Below are positions 6,168-14,764 of a stretch of 43,385 bases of DNA, one piece after another. Within the stretch, counting starts at the first letter, position 1; every line of letters starts with the position of its first letter. Location of the stretch: the IMG/VR virus record IMGVR_UViG_3300012013_000446, positions 1 through 43,385 of that record; one strand, 5' to 3'. The position numbers were made by a program, and so were the translations under genes. The notes below the pieces were generated by a model. It was given only the letters and a program-made list of their open reading frames with translations, had not been told where the DNA came from and ran no database searches. Source of the stretch: a virus.

Positions 6168-7978
6168 GGGACATAACGCAACGTGTGCGTGCCGCTCTGT
6201 GTCCCCGTTGTGGTGATTGCTGCGCCTCCGTTTGAAGTCGAAATCTGAAATGTTGTCGGGGATAGTATATTTACCACGTAATAGGTCGTGCCCACCACCA
6301 AGGGTGATGGCAGCGCACCAGTTGTGGTGAAATCTATCGTAGCGTCATTAGGAGGGCCGCTAAAAAGGCCCGTTGCGTTGGGTGTTGTCAGGACGGCAGG
6401 CGAGGCAATCGTAACGGTGAAATCACTCACCACTTCCAGTGTGATCTTCGTGCTGGTGTAGGCGATTCGATACTTGTTCAACCCTGCTGTGGTATATGCA
6501 CCGTCAGGAAGTCCGTCGAAGAAGGTTCCTGTAATACTGTCGGCGGTGATAATCTCAAAGGTTTCCGTAAGCTGGAGCACGTCCGAGTTAATGTCGTCAA
6601 ACTCCAGCGTGACATTCGAGGCGATGAATAAATCTCCAGAGACTACAACTTTGTAGCCTGCGATGGTTGTCGAAGATATAGTGTTGCGATAATACGAGAG
6701 TGACTGAAACTCCAAGTCGCCCGTAATCGTCAGGTTTTGGTAATACTCCAAACTTGGTGAGTAGGATTTGTAGCCCACGAATATCGCACCAGTGGTGGCT
6801 GGGCTGGCCGTTCCTAGAACCTCAACATTTCCGATGATTGTTCCTCCTGACAGCAGTTCGTAGGTGTTCACCACCACGCCGGATGAAGCGGTCAAAATTC
6901 CAGTGACGCGCCCCCCGTAGGTGGTCACCAAGCCGCTCACAGTCCCGCTCCCTTGCCAAGTGCCCCCCGCAAGGGTGAGTGTCCCGCCGACTGTGCCAGT
7001 GAAGGTGGATATTCCAGACAGGGCAAGGTTCCCGTAGATGTTCCCGTTCCCGTATAATATCGCAGAACCAGAAAACGGATACACCACCGCATATCCAGCA
7101 ATATGAACCGTCGTTGAAACGCTTGTGCTTCCGGCAATTGTCAGGCCCGCGCCTGCCTGTGCATAGACCCCCGCCCATGCGTTCGTTCCTGAAAGCGTCA
7201 TATCTCCACCAGCGGAAGCGGTCAAGTTCCCCGTCGCCGTGTTGTTTCCTGAGAGGGTGAGCGTCCCTACGCCCGCTTTGGTCAAGTTGTATGCGCCAGA
7301 TATTACTCCGCCGACAGTCACGGAATCGTCCACCGTGATGGTCATATTTGCGCCGAGCGTCACGCTGCCAGTTCCCAAGTTCATACCGTTCGCCACAGTG
7401 AAGCTGCCGTTCCACTGCATCGGGTTGTTGTAAGCGTTTGTGCCGTAGCCACTGATGGTTCCCCCTGTGATGACGATGGTGCCGTTGTGGATACGGTCAT
7501 AGCTCTCCGCATAGAAGGAGTCCCCGTTCAGCGAGCATCGGGCCTTCTCGGTCTGTGGAGTCCCATTCAAGAACCGCAGACAGATGAACGTGTGCAGCGC
7601 ACCGTCAGTAATTGTGAACGGCGCACTTGTGAAATTATAACTGGCTCCGGCGTCCGTGGTAGTAGTCTCGCACGAAGGGCAGTAAGAGAACTTCACTTCG
7701 ATTTTGTCAATGGTCGCCTCTGCACCTATGCACTCTAAAAACCCGCTCGGTATCGTGTTGTCGAAGTCCACGAAGATGTCATAGGACAACGGAAAGGACA
7801 ATCCTCCGGGGACAACAAATGTTCCGCCAGAGTGGGACACAGTAATCCCATACGCCCCAAGGTTAATCGTCTGCCCGCCAGCGGTAGCGATTACCGCGCC
7901 GCAGCAGCACGACTCGCAGCACGGGTTGTTGATGTTTGAACCTGACGGATCAATACAAGCTTGTCGTAGTCGGCCCAT
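6164..7978 (-). CDS. Tail fibre/adhesin-like protein with autotransporter-type beta repeats
   Basis: This is a 604-residue protein, likely virion-attached. It opens with a Cys-rich stretch (NPCCESCCCG, about 19-28). The middle (roughly 190-420) is a series of Gly/Thr/Asn-rich beta repeats, including LTKAGVGTLTLSGNNTATG and GTLTLAGGTWQGSGTVSG, which match the consensus of autotransporter-associated beta-strand (PATR) repeats that form a right-handed beta helix. The C-terminus carries a motif common in phage fibre proteins, with GTTYYVVNILSPTTFQIST. There is no autotransporter barrel and no signal peptide, so this is a phage fibre, not a secreted adhesin. Receptor binding is inferred. It is the last large structural gene of the block and overlaps the zinc-ribbon gene. 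Confidence 0.75.
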   Translation of the reverse strand: MGRLRQACIDPSGSNINNPCCESCCCGAVIATAGGQTINLGAYGITVSHSGGTFVVPGGLSFPLSYDIFVDFDNTIPSGFLECIGAEATIDKIEVKFSYCPSCETTTTDAGASYNFTSAPFTITDGALHTFICLRFLNGTPQTEKARCSLNGDSFYAESYDRIHNGTIVITGGTISGYGTNAYNNPMQWNGSFTVANGMNLGTGSVTLGANMTITVDDSVTVGGVISGAYNLTKAGVGTLTLSGNNTATGNLTASAGGDMTLSGTNAWAGVYAQAGAGLTIAGSTSVSTTVHIAGYAVVYPFSGSAILYGNGNIYGNLALSGISTFTGTVGGTLTLAGGTWQGSGTVSGLVTTYGGRVTGILTASSGVVVNTYELLSGGTIIGNVEVLGTASPATTGAIFVGYKSYSPSLEYYQNLTITGDLEFQSLSYYRNTISSTTIAGYKVVVSGDLFIASNVTLEFDDINSDVLQLTETFEIITADSITGTFFDGLPDGAYTTAGLNKYRIAYTSTKITLEVVSDFTVTIASPAVLTTPNATGLFSGPPNDATIDFTTTGALPSPLVVGTTYYVVNILSPTTFQISTSNGGAAITTTGTQSGTHTLRYVP

Positions 7979-7983
7979 AGTTT

Positions 7984-9033
7984 TTAGATGACTCCGCCGG
8001 GGCCGGGAACCAGCCGCGCAGCAGACTTAATTTTGTTCGAGTCGTTGTAGTCTATCATACACTGCTGCTGCGCCACCAGATGTGTGTTCGTGCATTGGGC
8101 GATGACAAGGCCAGTATTTATGACCGCGATCTCGCCGCTGTCTGCCGCTGGATCGTTTTTTCCGTGCTTAAATGCACGCACGTAGGCAATAAGATGATAC
8201 CATGTGTAGCTACTCGCCGAAGTATATTTCATCTCGTTAGGGTAGGTCGTCCACCCGTTCGCGGCGGGGACTCCCTTCTTCCTAGCACAACTTGATATGC
8301 TCACCACATTTGAAGCCACAGAGAAAACGACTTCCAGCCAGACCATGTCCCCACTTGTGAGCGTGAACGTCGCATCCAAGTCCGTGACTGTAACCAGCGC
8401 GTTCACTTTTTCTGTAGCGCGCACCGTGCCCCAAGCCATCTGGCAGTTTGCTGTTGTCTTGGGTGCGCCCGTGTAGCTGACTACATAGACTTCAAACGGG
8501 TGACGTTTAGGGTCGGTTACTACCTGCTGGCTTATCAGTTCCTCCGCCGTGACATAAACGGGCGTTCCTTGCGCGTCGAATACCGCCTGCCGCTCGAAGA
8601 TGTAAGTGAGGTAAGTTTCTGGCAAGGTTCCCTGTGCCGCTTTGTAGATGCGGATGAGATCGCATTCTACGCCCCATGTCCTATCTCCGCTGGCATCGAG
8701 CGGCGGGCGGTCACGGTGCCATGTATCCGTGCGAACGGTTGTTTCGTCCGCTGGTGGCGAGTCGCCGCCCCACGGCCCGCGTGTGTTTGTCGGGTCGCCC
8801 CACACGAAAGGATCGGTTGTGAACGTCCCGCTGCCAGTCGTCGTGCTGCCCATGATGTAGGGCGGATCATACTTGGCGCGGGGTGGTCGCTGTGCGTCGG
8901 GCGGGTTGCGGCTACTGTCGCTCGGCTGCGGCGGGGGCGTGTTGGGTTCCAACGGCATGATGCGACGTATCAAGTCCGCCGTCTCCGTTGGTATCCGCTG
9001 GCGGATCAACTGTTCTGTCTCCTCTGGTGTCAT
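7984..9033 (-). CDS. Virion/tail structural protein, 349 residues
   Basis: I start it at ATG 9033, whose ATGA overlaps the stop of the 813-residue gene; a more upstream codon at 9078 would overlap that gene by 49 bases. Residues 1-65 are helical then Pro-rich (TPPPQPSDSSRNPPDAQRPP). The rest is beta-rich with many Thr, Val and Trp residues and no catalytic motif. The position between the large tail protein and the fibre protein suggests a tail or fibre-linker component. I do not recognise a named family. Confidence 0.6.
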   Translation of the reverse strand: MTPEETEQLIRQRIPTETADLIRRIMPLEPNTPPPQPSDSSRNPPDAQRPPRAKYDPPYIMGSTTTGSGTFTTDPFVWGDPTNTRGPWGGDSPPADETTVRTDTWHRDRPPLDASGDRTWGVECDLIRIYKAAQGTLPETYLTYIFERQAVFDAQGTPVYVTAEELISQQVVTDPKRHPFEVYVVSYTGAPKTTANCQMAWGTVRATEKVNALVTVTDLDATFTLTSGDMVWLEVVFSVASNVVSISSCARKKGVPAANGWTTYPNEMKYTSASSYTWYHLIAYVRAFKHGKNDPAADSGEIAVINTGLVIAQCTNTHLVAQQQCMIDYNDSNKIKSAARLVPGPGGVI

Positions 9034-11471
9034 ATCGAGATCGTGGTGACTTCCTTCCGATAGAGGCCATACTTCCACGGTCTGATGCGGCAGGAGATTG
9101 TTGCGGTGCCTGTCGGGAATGTCCCTTGGCCTGCTTGCACGAACGATTCGCCGACATAGCCGTAGATCGGGTTGTTTGAATTGGTGTTGAAGCGGAGGGC
9201 GACGTTCGGCTCCAGCCAGACGTTCTGCTCACGAAGGTTGATGAACCAGCCGTCATAGATGACATCCACAAGGGTAGGGTCGAAAGGTGCGGTGTAGGAA
9301 AGGTTGGCGAACGTGTTGTAGGTGATCGTCGTCGTAGCCTGCTTCGTCCTTCGCCTGTTCGCTCTTGCCCTCGCGCTGATTGTCAATTTTACCTGTCCGC
9401 CATCCATTTCAAGCGAGGTGCCGTCTATACTGGTTATGATCCGTGGATACTCGTATTGCACGTCTGAGTATTCGATTCTGGATATGTCGTCGAAGTCTGG
9501 CAGGGAAACGGTGGTAAGTTGCCCGTGGACTGTGCTCAGTGGTTCGTATTCAACTGTGGCAGGAAGGTTCGCGCCTCCCGTAAAGTTGCTCGTGCTCGCA
9601 CGCCCGCTGCTGATTCCTGTTCCAGAGATCGTGAGGTTGCCCGCTCCGTAAGCCACCCTGACAATCGAAATGAGGCTTCCGTTTGCGGATGCTGTGAAGT
9701 AGCCGCTCGCCGTCAAAGCTGCTGCGAGTGCGGTTGCGCTCGCGCTCGCGCTGCCCCCGATAGTGACGGCGGTGTTGCCCGATGTCAGTCCTGATTCCGT
9801 TGCGCCCCCGCTGAAATTGGTCTTTCCGATACCTCCCGCCGTGGTGTTCGCGCTGGTCGGCGCGGCGGTGATGCCCGCGCTGACATCTACGATAGCCATG
9901 TTCAGCGTCGTGTCGTGCCCAACGCCGGGGAGGGCCGTGAGCGTGATCGCCGTTCCGCTGCCGCCAACTATGTAGCTGGCCGTTACCGTCGCGTGCCACG
10001 TTACAGACGTCCTGACTGTTCCTGCCCAACTGGTCGGCGGATTGTGTGCTGTTAGCGTGAACGTCGAGGCATACGTGACGCCGCCTATGGTGGTGTTGAT
10101 GGTAATGTTGCCCCCGTCAGCGTCCACCGAGCCTACCGCCGTCGCTGTCTCCACCTGTGCCGGAGTGCCAGTGAAAGTGAAAGTGATCGCCTCATTGCTC
10201 GCGCCTGTCGCCACGCGGGTAATGGATACCGAGGCGGTCGTCGGCATCGTGCAAGTGAAGTTGCCGTTGCCATTGACTGCGGATGCGAAGTTCATCGCGG
10301 TCATTTCCTTCGTCGGCCCGATAGGAACCTGAGTGCTGCCGCTCGTCGCCGCGCCGTTCACGAACTCAAAGATGTGCGCCACGCCCGCATGAGTGGTGAG
10401 CGTCACGGTTCCAGCCGTTGGATTGGCGTAAAACGTCACCAGCCCGCCGCTACTCGCAACGCCCGTGATGTGGTCGCTGTCCATTTCAAACGTGGTGGAC
10501 GTGCCGTTCGGTGTCAGGAGAATGAAGGTGTCGCCGTTATTCGAGTTCGAGGCGAAGGTGATCGTGCCCGCTGATTTGACGAGGGTGCCGTTTGTGGATA
10601 CCTGCGTCGGTGGAACCGTCGCGTATGTATTCGTGGATGTTGAGCCGTCTGGATTGACGTAGGAATGAGAGGCCGATTTCGCCACAAGCTGCGTGTCCAC
10701 TCTTACCGCCGTTTGCGTCTCGCCGTCGATCTTCCATGCTGTGAGAACGGGGCCGGGGAGCGTCATATACACGCGGGTTATGTCGTAGAACAGGTTCCCC
10801 ATCGGCCCCTCTGTCGGCACCGCGCTCTGGTCAATGAGGATGGCCGCTTGATCCTGAACGTAGGCCGTCACTGTCGCCGCCGCTCCGTCGCCGACTACGG
10901 CCACTGTCGGCGCGGACGTGTAGCCCGTCCCGCCAGCCGTGACGAGGATGCCAACAACCACTCCGCCCCGAAGCTGAACCTTGCCCGCCGCGCCTGTCGC
11001 GCTTACTCCGCCCCCTGAGAACGAGAGCGTGGCCGTGGTGTATCCGCTCCCGCCTGCGGTGATGGCGAGGGCGATCACGGTGTCGAGCGGGTTGCCTGCG
11101 GTCTTTGCGAGATTCGCCAAGTCATTCGGTTGGATCGTCGTGGACTTGCGGATGTAGATCGGGTGCGATGCCGATGCGCTGGCATACTTGAGCGCGGCGT
11201 TGTAGGCATCCTGCGCCAGCCTGTCCGTCGCCCATATCCTTCGCATGAACTGCTGTGCCCCCGTGCCTGCCAATTCCTTTTCAGAAACGAGTTTGAGGTT
11301 GGTGTAGCCTTGGCGGTTTTGGCCGGGGTAAAGGGCCACGTAGTTCCCGTCCACTGGCACGTCCTCCACCATGATCAAATCCTCCACGTTCGCCGTGGGA
11401 TACTCAATATGGGGACGTAGCTGCCTGTCTTGCGGGAGTGCTTGGCCGAAGTCTTTGGTGTCGCCGAACAT
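9030..11471 (-). CDS. Large tail structural protein with Gly/Thr-rich beta repeats
   Basis: This 813-residue protein starts at ATG 11471 with a GAGG Shine-Dalgarno eight bases upstream. The first 110 residues form a compact domain including QQFMRRIWATDRLAQDAYN. Residues 130-210 hold two related beta repeats, ITAGGSGYTTATLSFSGGG and VTAGGTGYTSAPTVAVVGDG, of a type often seen in phage virion proteins. Residues 300-650 are long stretches of short Ala/Gly/Thr/Ser beta strands. The C-terminal 170 residues return to ordinary composition. Its size is like the tail nozzle of T7-type phages (gp12, about 800), but I see no sequence evidence for that identity. It is most likely a tail or receptor-facing protein. 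Confidence 0.6.
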   Translation of the reverse strand: MFGDTKDFGQALPQDRQLRPHIEYPTANVEDLIMVEDVPVDGNYVALYPGQNRQGYTNLKLVSEKELAGTGAQQFMRRIWATDRLAQDAYNAALKYASASASHPIYIRKSTTIQPNDLANLAKTAGNPLDTVIALAITAGGSGYTTATLSFSGGGVSATGAAGKVQLRGGVVVGILVTAGGTGYTSAPTVAVVGDGAAATVTAYVQDQAAILIDQSAVPTEGPMGNLFYDITRVYMTLPGPVLTAWKIDGETQTAVRVDTQLVAKSASHSYVNPDGSTSTNTYATVPPTQVSTNGTLVKSAGTITFASNSNNGDTFILLTPNGTSTTFEMDSDHITGVASSGGLVTFYANPTAGTVTLTTHAGVAHIFEFVNGAATSGSTQVPIGPTKEMTAMNFASAVNGNGNFTCTMPTTASVSITRVATGASNEAITFTFTGTPAQVETATAVGSVDADGGNITINTTIGGVTYASTFTLTAHNPPTSWAGTVRTSVTWHATVTASYIVGGSGTAITLTALPGVGHDTTLNMAIVDVSAGITAAPTSANTTAGGIGKTNFSGGATESGLTSGNTAVTIGGSASASATALAAALTASGYFTASANGSLISIVRVAYGAGNLTISGTGISSGRASTSNFTGGANLPATVEYEPLSTVHGQLTTVSLPDFDDISRIEYSDVQYEYPRIITSIDGTSLEMDGGQVKLTISARARANRRRTKQATTTITYNTFANLSYTAPFDPTLVDVIYDGWFINLREQNVWLEPNVALRFNTNSNNPIYGYVGESFVQAGQGTFPTGTATISCRIRPWKYGLYRKEVTTISI

Positions 11472-11474
11472 GGG

Positions 11475-12497
11475 TTATCCTCTGAATATCGGGGTTGCGC
11501 TCATCGATCCTCTGAATATCGGGGTTGCGCTCATCGAGTGTGCCGCCGTTATCGAAGGCTTGAGGTCGCCCAGAGACTCCAATGCCTTGAGATATTGGCG
11601 GTTGATCTCGTCCTTGGCCCCTATATTCACGAATCGGCCATCACCGCACAACCTGCGGCGAGCGAAGGCTGTGAGGAAGAACAACGAGAATGGCAGGATG
11701 ACGTTCACGTTTGGATCTGTCGTGTGATCTCCGTTGTCAATGTTCGTGGTGACATACACGGGCGGTTTGATCATCGTATTGAACTCCACCATAATTGCCG
11801 AGGTCGGCATCGGGTTCACTCGAAGCAGGTTCGTGTAACTGGCGTTGCCAAGGTTCATGGCATCCACAAAGTAGCTCGTCGGCGTGCCTGTCTGTTTGTT
11901 GAAGTTGCTGGTCTGCGTCCCTGCGGGAAGTGTGTGCGGCGTGGTCACGTCGAGCAACCCGCTCCATTGAAGAAACTCAACCCTCGAACCTGCTGGCCGA
12001 AGGTTCCCGTAGCCTGCGAGTCGAACGGGTGGCAGAACCCGCGCAATCTTGTCGCTGTCGGTGAGTGCTCCAGTGATGAACGGGATGCAGTCGGCATAGA
12101 CTGTTCCTGTAACCGTCCCTGTTGCGCCCATGTAAGGTTTGACGAGTGCCGTGGAACTGGCGATCTCGTTGTATATCGAGTCGCCCGTCAGGGCAACGGT
12201 GCAACCCGTCATCCAATCCGCCCAACCAGTAATCGTGACGGATTTGTTGAACTGCTGAACGTCCACACTCACGGCGGCAGGCTCCCGTAGGACGCCCCCG
12301 TAGCGTTGCTGGAATATCTCGGCAGGCACCGCGCACCATATCTCCTCCAAGGCTCCGTTAATTGCGTTGCAGACTGCTTGCAAGTCTCCCGTGCTCGGCC
12401 CGCGAATGTTGGTGTTGTCCGTGCTGTTGGCGGGAGTGAGCGTGGTGATGCCGAAGTCTCGAAGGAGTTCTACGGCTATGGTTTTCAGAGTGGGCAT
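11475..12497 (-). CDS. Head-tail adaptor-like structural protein
   Basis: This is a 340-residue protein. The N-terminal helical part (LKTIAVELLRDFGIT and GDLQAVCNAINGALEEIW) resembles connector proteins that dock under the portal ring; the middle is beta-rich; and residues about 280-310 hold a short helical, basic region (FFLTAFARRRLCGDG). The order capsid, SAP-like protein, this protein, large tail protein fits a head-tail adaptor or tail tubular protein. The last 20 residues are an exact repeat of SMSATPIFRG, produced by a 30-bp tandem duplication at the gene end. The adaptor role is inferred from position and shape. Confidence 0.55.
   Translation of the reverse strand: MPTLKTIAVELLRDFGITTLTPANSTDNTNIRGPSTGDLQAVCNAINGALEEIWCAVPAEIFQQRYGGVLREPAAVSVDVQQFNKSVTITGWADWMTGCTVALTGDSIYNEIASSTALVKPYMGATGTVTGTVYADCIPFITGALTDSDKIARVLPPVRLAGYGNLRPAGSRVEFLQWSGLLDVTTPHTLPAGTQTSNFNKQTGTPTSYFVDAMNLGNASYTNLLRVNPMPTSAIMVEFNTMIKPPVYVTTNIDNGDHTTDPNVNVILPFSLFFLTAFARRRLCGDGRFVNIGAKDEINRQYLKALESLGDLKPSITAAHSMSATPIFRGSMSATPIFRG
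11477..11536. repeat. Perfect 30-bp tandem duplication
   Basis: Bases 11477-11506 are repeated exactly at 11507-11536, and the match continues one base further. The unit is a multiple of three and adds ten residues (SMSATPIFRG) to the C-terminus of the adaptor-like protein without changing the frame. Perfect identity suggests a recent duplication. Confidence 0.95.
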
Positions 12498-12567
12498 GAT
12501 GCTTAAAAGAAACGGCGACGTAGGATTTCCCTATGCCGCCGTGGTTTGAAATTGGTGGAACTGGTAA

Positions 12568-13035
12568 TTACGCTGGCACGGGTTCGGACAGCATGGCGAT
12601 AATGTCCTCTTTCTTCGCCACGTTGCTGACTTTCAATCCCTTCGCCCTCGCAATCTCGCGCAGTTCGCGGAATGTTTTCGATGCGTATTCAGACACGGCG
12701 GGTGTCTCGGCTGGAGTTTCGGCGGGTGCCTCCTGCTCCAAATCTTTGAATGCGTCGGTCAAATCAGGAACCAGTGGTTCCACTTTGGGTTCTTCCTTCG
12801 GTGCCTCTGTCTCAGTGACGATATACGGCAACCAACTCAAAAGCCCGAATCCTGCCATCTTCGCCAAGTCGGGAAGCATGACGGTATTGAAGTATTCGAT
12901 TTCAAAGGGTTGCGTTTCGTGGCGTTGCTCCTTCGCGTTAAAGACTGCGCGGGAGTATTGCCTGCCAGAGCGTCCAGCCAGAGTCGGCATGGAAGGTCTT
13001 GGCTGACCGTAGAGGACGAGGATGATTTTGTTCAT
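12568..13035 (-). CDS. Capsid-associated protein with C-terminal SAP/HeH-like domain
   Basis: This is a 155-residue protein. It begins with a compact beta-rich part (MNKIILVLYGQPRPSMPTLA) and a middle segment (VMLPDLAKMAGFGLLSWLPY), followed by an acidic Pro/Ala/Glu linker containing APAETPAETPA. The last 35 residues (KTFRELREIARAKGLKV then KKEDIIAMLSE) match the helix-extended-helix SAP/Rho-N pattern, a nucleic-acid-binding module. Small proteins of this kind are frequent directly downstream of phage capsid genes. A role in head completion or DNA contact is inferred. Confidence 0.6.
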   Translation of the reverse strand: MNKIILVLYGQPRPSMPTLAGRSGRQYSRAVFNAKEQRHETQPFEIEYFNTVMLPDLAKMAGFGLLSWLPYIVTETEAPKEEPKVEPLVPDLTDAFKDLEQEAPAETPAETPAVSEYASKTFRELREIARAKGLKVSNVAKKEDIIAMLSEPVPA

Positions 13036-13053
13036 AGAGTGTTACAAGCGTCC

Positions 13054-13083
13054 CCCCACGGAGGTTGTTACGCCTCCGTGGGG
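13054..13083 (-). terminator. Strong hairpin downstream of the capsid gene
   Basis: CCCCACGGAGG at 13054-13064 pairs perfectly with CCTCCGTGGGG at 13073-13083 around an eight-base loop. It sits in the short gap after the capsid stop. No T-run follows on the minus strand, so it may be a weak or Rho-assisted terminator, or a structure that stabilises the capsid mRNA and lowers expression of the genes after it. Confidence 0.5.
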
Positions 13084-13098
13084 TTCTGCTTGAATGGT

Positions 13099-14730
13099 TT
13101 AGCTGACGACTGGTGCGCCGTCCACAGGGATAGCGGAGTTCACCACGACGAAGCCGGGAGCCACCGTGTCGGCCCGCTTGATGAGTGCCGCGCCCCACAC
13201 GACTTCCGCGCCGATGGCGTGGTCGAGGTCATGGTTGCGGTGCTCCTCAGTGCGACGACCAAACTTCGGACTCGATTTCGAGCCGTTGATGGTGCCCATA
13301 CCGTTGATCAGTGCTTCGCGGCCAAAGGCGATTGAACGTCCAACTGGCACGCCGAGGACGTTGCACTCGACAACCAGCGAACCTGTTGGGAACAACCAAT
13401 CGGTTGTCTCGCCAGAGGTGCCGAACTTGACGTTGTGCGTCACTTTCAGAACCTTGCCGTTGTTGTTGGTGTATTTGAACACGCCCCACGCGCCCGTTGT
13501 AGGATGGATGAGCATGACGTAACGTGCCGTGGACGTATCCGCCGCAATCGTGTCGCCCCAATGGTATGTCCAAGGTGCGTTAGAGAAGTAACGGGTGTAT
13601 TCAGGCGTCGGAGTGACTGCCGCTGCCGCAACCGAACCGCCAAGGGTAAGGCTGAAGGAAGCTGCCGCGTTGTTCGCGTCTGCGCCGACTGCGGTGGTTG
13701 CCCAATCCGCTGACGTGATAGCGTTCGCGCCAACCGATGTTCCAGCAAAGGTGACATCGCCGCCGCCGCTTGCGCCGTCATTGAGGCCAGTGGCGAGGTA
13801 GCCACGGGGAGCCAGCAAGGAACCAATCGGGCCACGGTTGCCGTGATCCTTCTGATACCAGCGATAGATACCCACACCTGACCAATCGGTGTAGTTGCCT
13901 GCGAACACAGGGTTGTCGTTGCCGCGAGCGTTGGCGTTCTGCTGTGCTTGGAGATACGCGCTCTCGAAGTCCAAGTGGCCAAGGCCGTGTTGGGTCGAGA
14001 AGAACATATATTTTTCAAGGCGACTGCCGCCTGAGTCCATCTTGCCGAGCGACATTGGAAGTGATCCAAGGCTGCTGAGTTTGTTGCGGACGCTGGAGAT
14101 CGTGGCGGTGTCCACGTAATGCGCGGTCTTGATCGTTGCCACGGTGGACGGGCCACCAGAGGTAAAGGACAAGTTGCGGCTGTTCGCGTCGGCGTGGGCA
14201 AGCATGAGGCGAATCATGTCGTCGTTGCGCTTTTGGGCATGGAGGGCGCGGAGGCCGTCAATGATCATGCCGTCGAGCTTGCCGTTGATAATGGTTTCGT
14301 CGCGGGCAACAGCGTTGTAGCCAACGCCGAACCAGTAACGACCAATCTTAACGTCGAACGATCCGACTTGGATCTTCTGCTCGTTGCCGATGCGGTCTGC
14401 GCTGCCTTGTGAGCCGGGGCCACCGAACCCGCCATAAGTCGGGATGTGAATGGTGGTTCCGTCCACTTTTTCCGTGTCGGTGATGCTGATGATGGCCTTT
14501 CCACCATCGCCTTCGCCCATGAAACCATCCGCGAGCGGGTAGGTATCATACATGGCTTGTGCGCCGAGGATGACCTTGCGGCACCATAGTTCTTCCTGAA
14601 TGTCCGCTGTTTGGTCGGTCAGGTTGGCTTTCGTGGTGGCGTTGATGACGGGGTAGGAGACTCCCATGACGGGAACCGAGAAGAATGCGGCGATTACCGC
14701 ATACATGAAGTTTTTGAATGAGTGTTTCAT
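13099..14730 (-). CDS. Major capsid protein, putative
   Basis: This 543-residue protein follows a scaffold-like gene and is followed by a hairpin, the usual setting of a major capsid gene. Residues about 90-175 (VDGTTIHIPTYGGF, then QKIQVGSFDVKIGRYWFGV and LRALHAQKRNDDMIRLML) resemble the P-domain and long helix of HK97-fold capsid proteins of the N4 gp56/DUF4043 type. The motif DWSGVGIYRWYQK lies in the middle. The first 25 residues look like a signal peptide: positive MKHSFK, a hydrophobic run, then SVPVMGVSYP. That is odd for a protein that assembles in the cytoplasm and could be a segment removed on maturation. Family assignment is from resemblance only. Confidence 0.72.
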   Translation of the reverse strand: MKHSFKNFMYAVIAAFFSVPVMGVSYPVINATTKANLTDQTADIQEELWCRKVILGAQAMYDTYPLADGFMGEGDGGKAIISITDTEKVDGTTIHIPTYGGFGGPGSQGSADRIGNEQKIQVGSFDVKIGRYWFGVGYNAVARDETIINGKLDGMIIDGLRALHAQKRNDDMIRLMLAHADANSRNLSFTSGGPSTVATIKTAHYVDTATISSVRNKLSSLGSLPMSLGKMDSGGSRLEKYMFFSTQHGLGHLDFESAYLQAQQNANARGNDNPVFAGNYTDWSGVGIYRWYQKDHGNRGPIGSLLAPRGYLATGLNDGASGGGDVTFAGTSVGANAITSADWATTAVGADANNAAASFSLTLGGSVAAAAVTPTPEYTRYFSNAPWTYHWGDTIAADTSTARYVMLIHPTTGAWGVFKYTNNNGKVLKVTHNVKFGTSGETTDWLFPTGSLVVECNVLGVPVGRSIAFGREALINGMGTINGSKSSPKFGRRTEEHRNHDLDHAIGAEVVWGAALIKRADTVAPGFVVVNSAIPVDGAPVVS

Positions 14731-14764
14731 TGGTGTTGAGTGAGTTGAGTGTTTGTGCCTCTAC

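Noticed and set aside
11477-11537. Possible CRISPR-like repeat
   Set aside because: There are only two copies, directly adjacent with no spacer, inside a coding frame.
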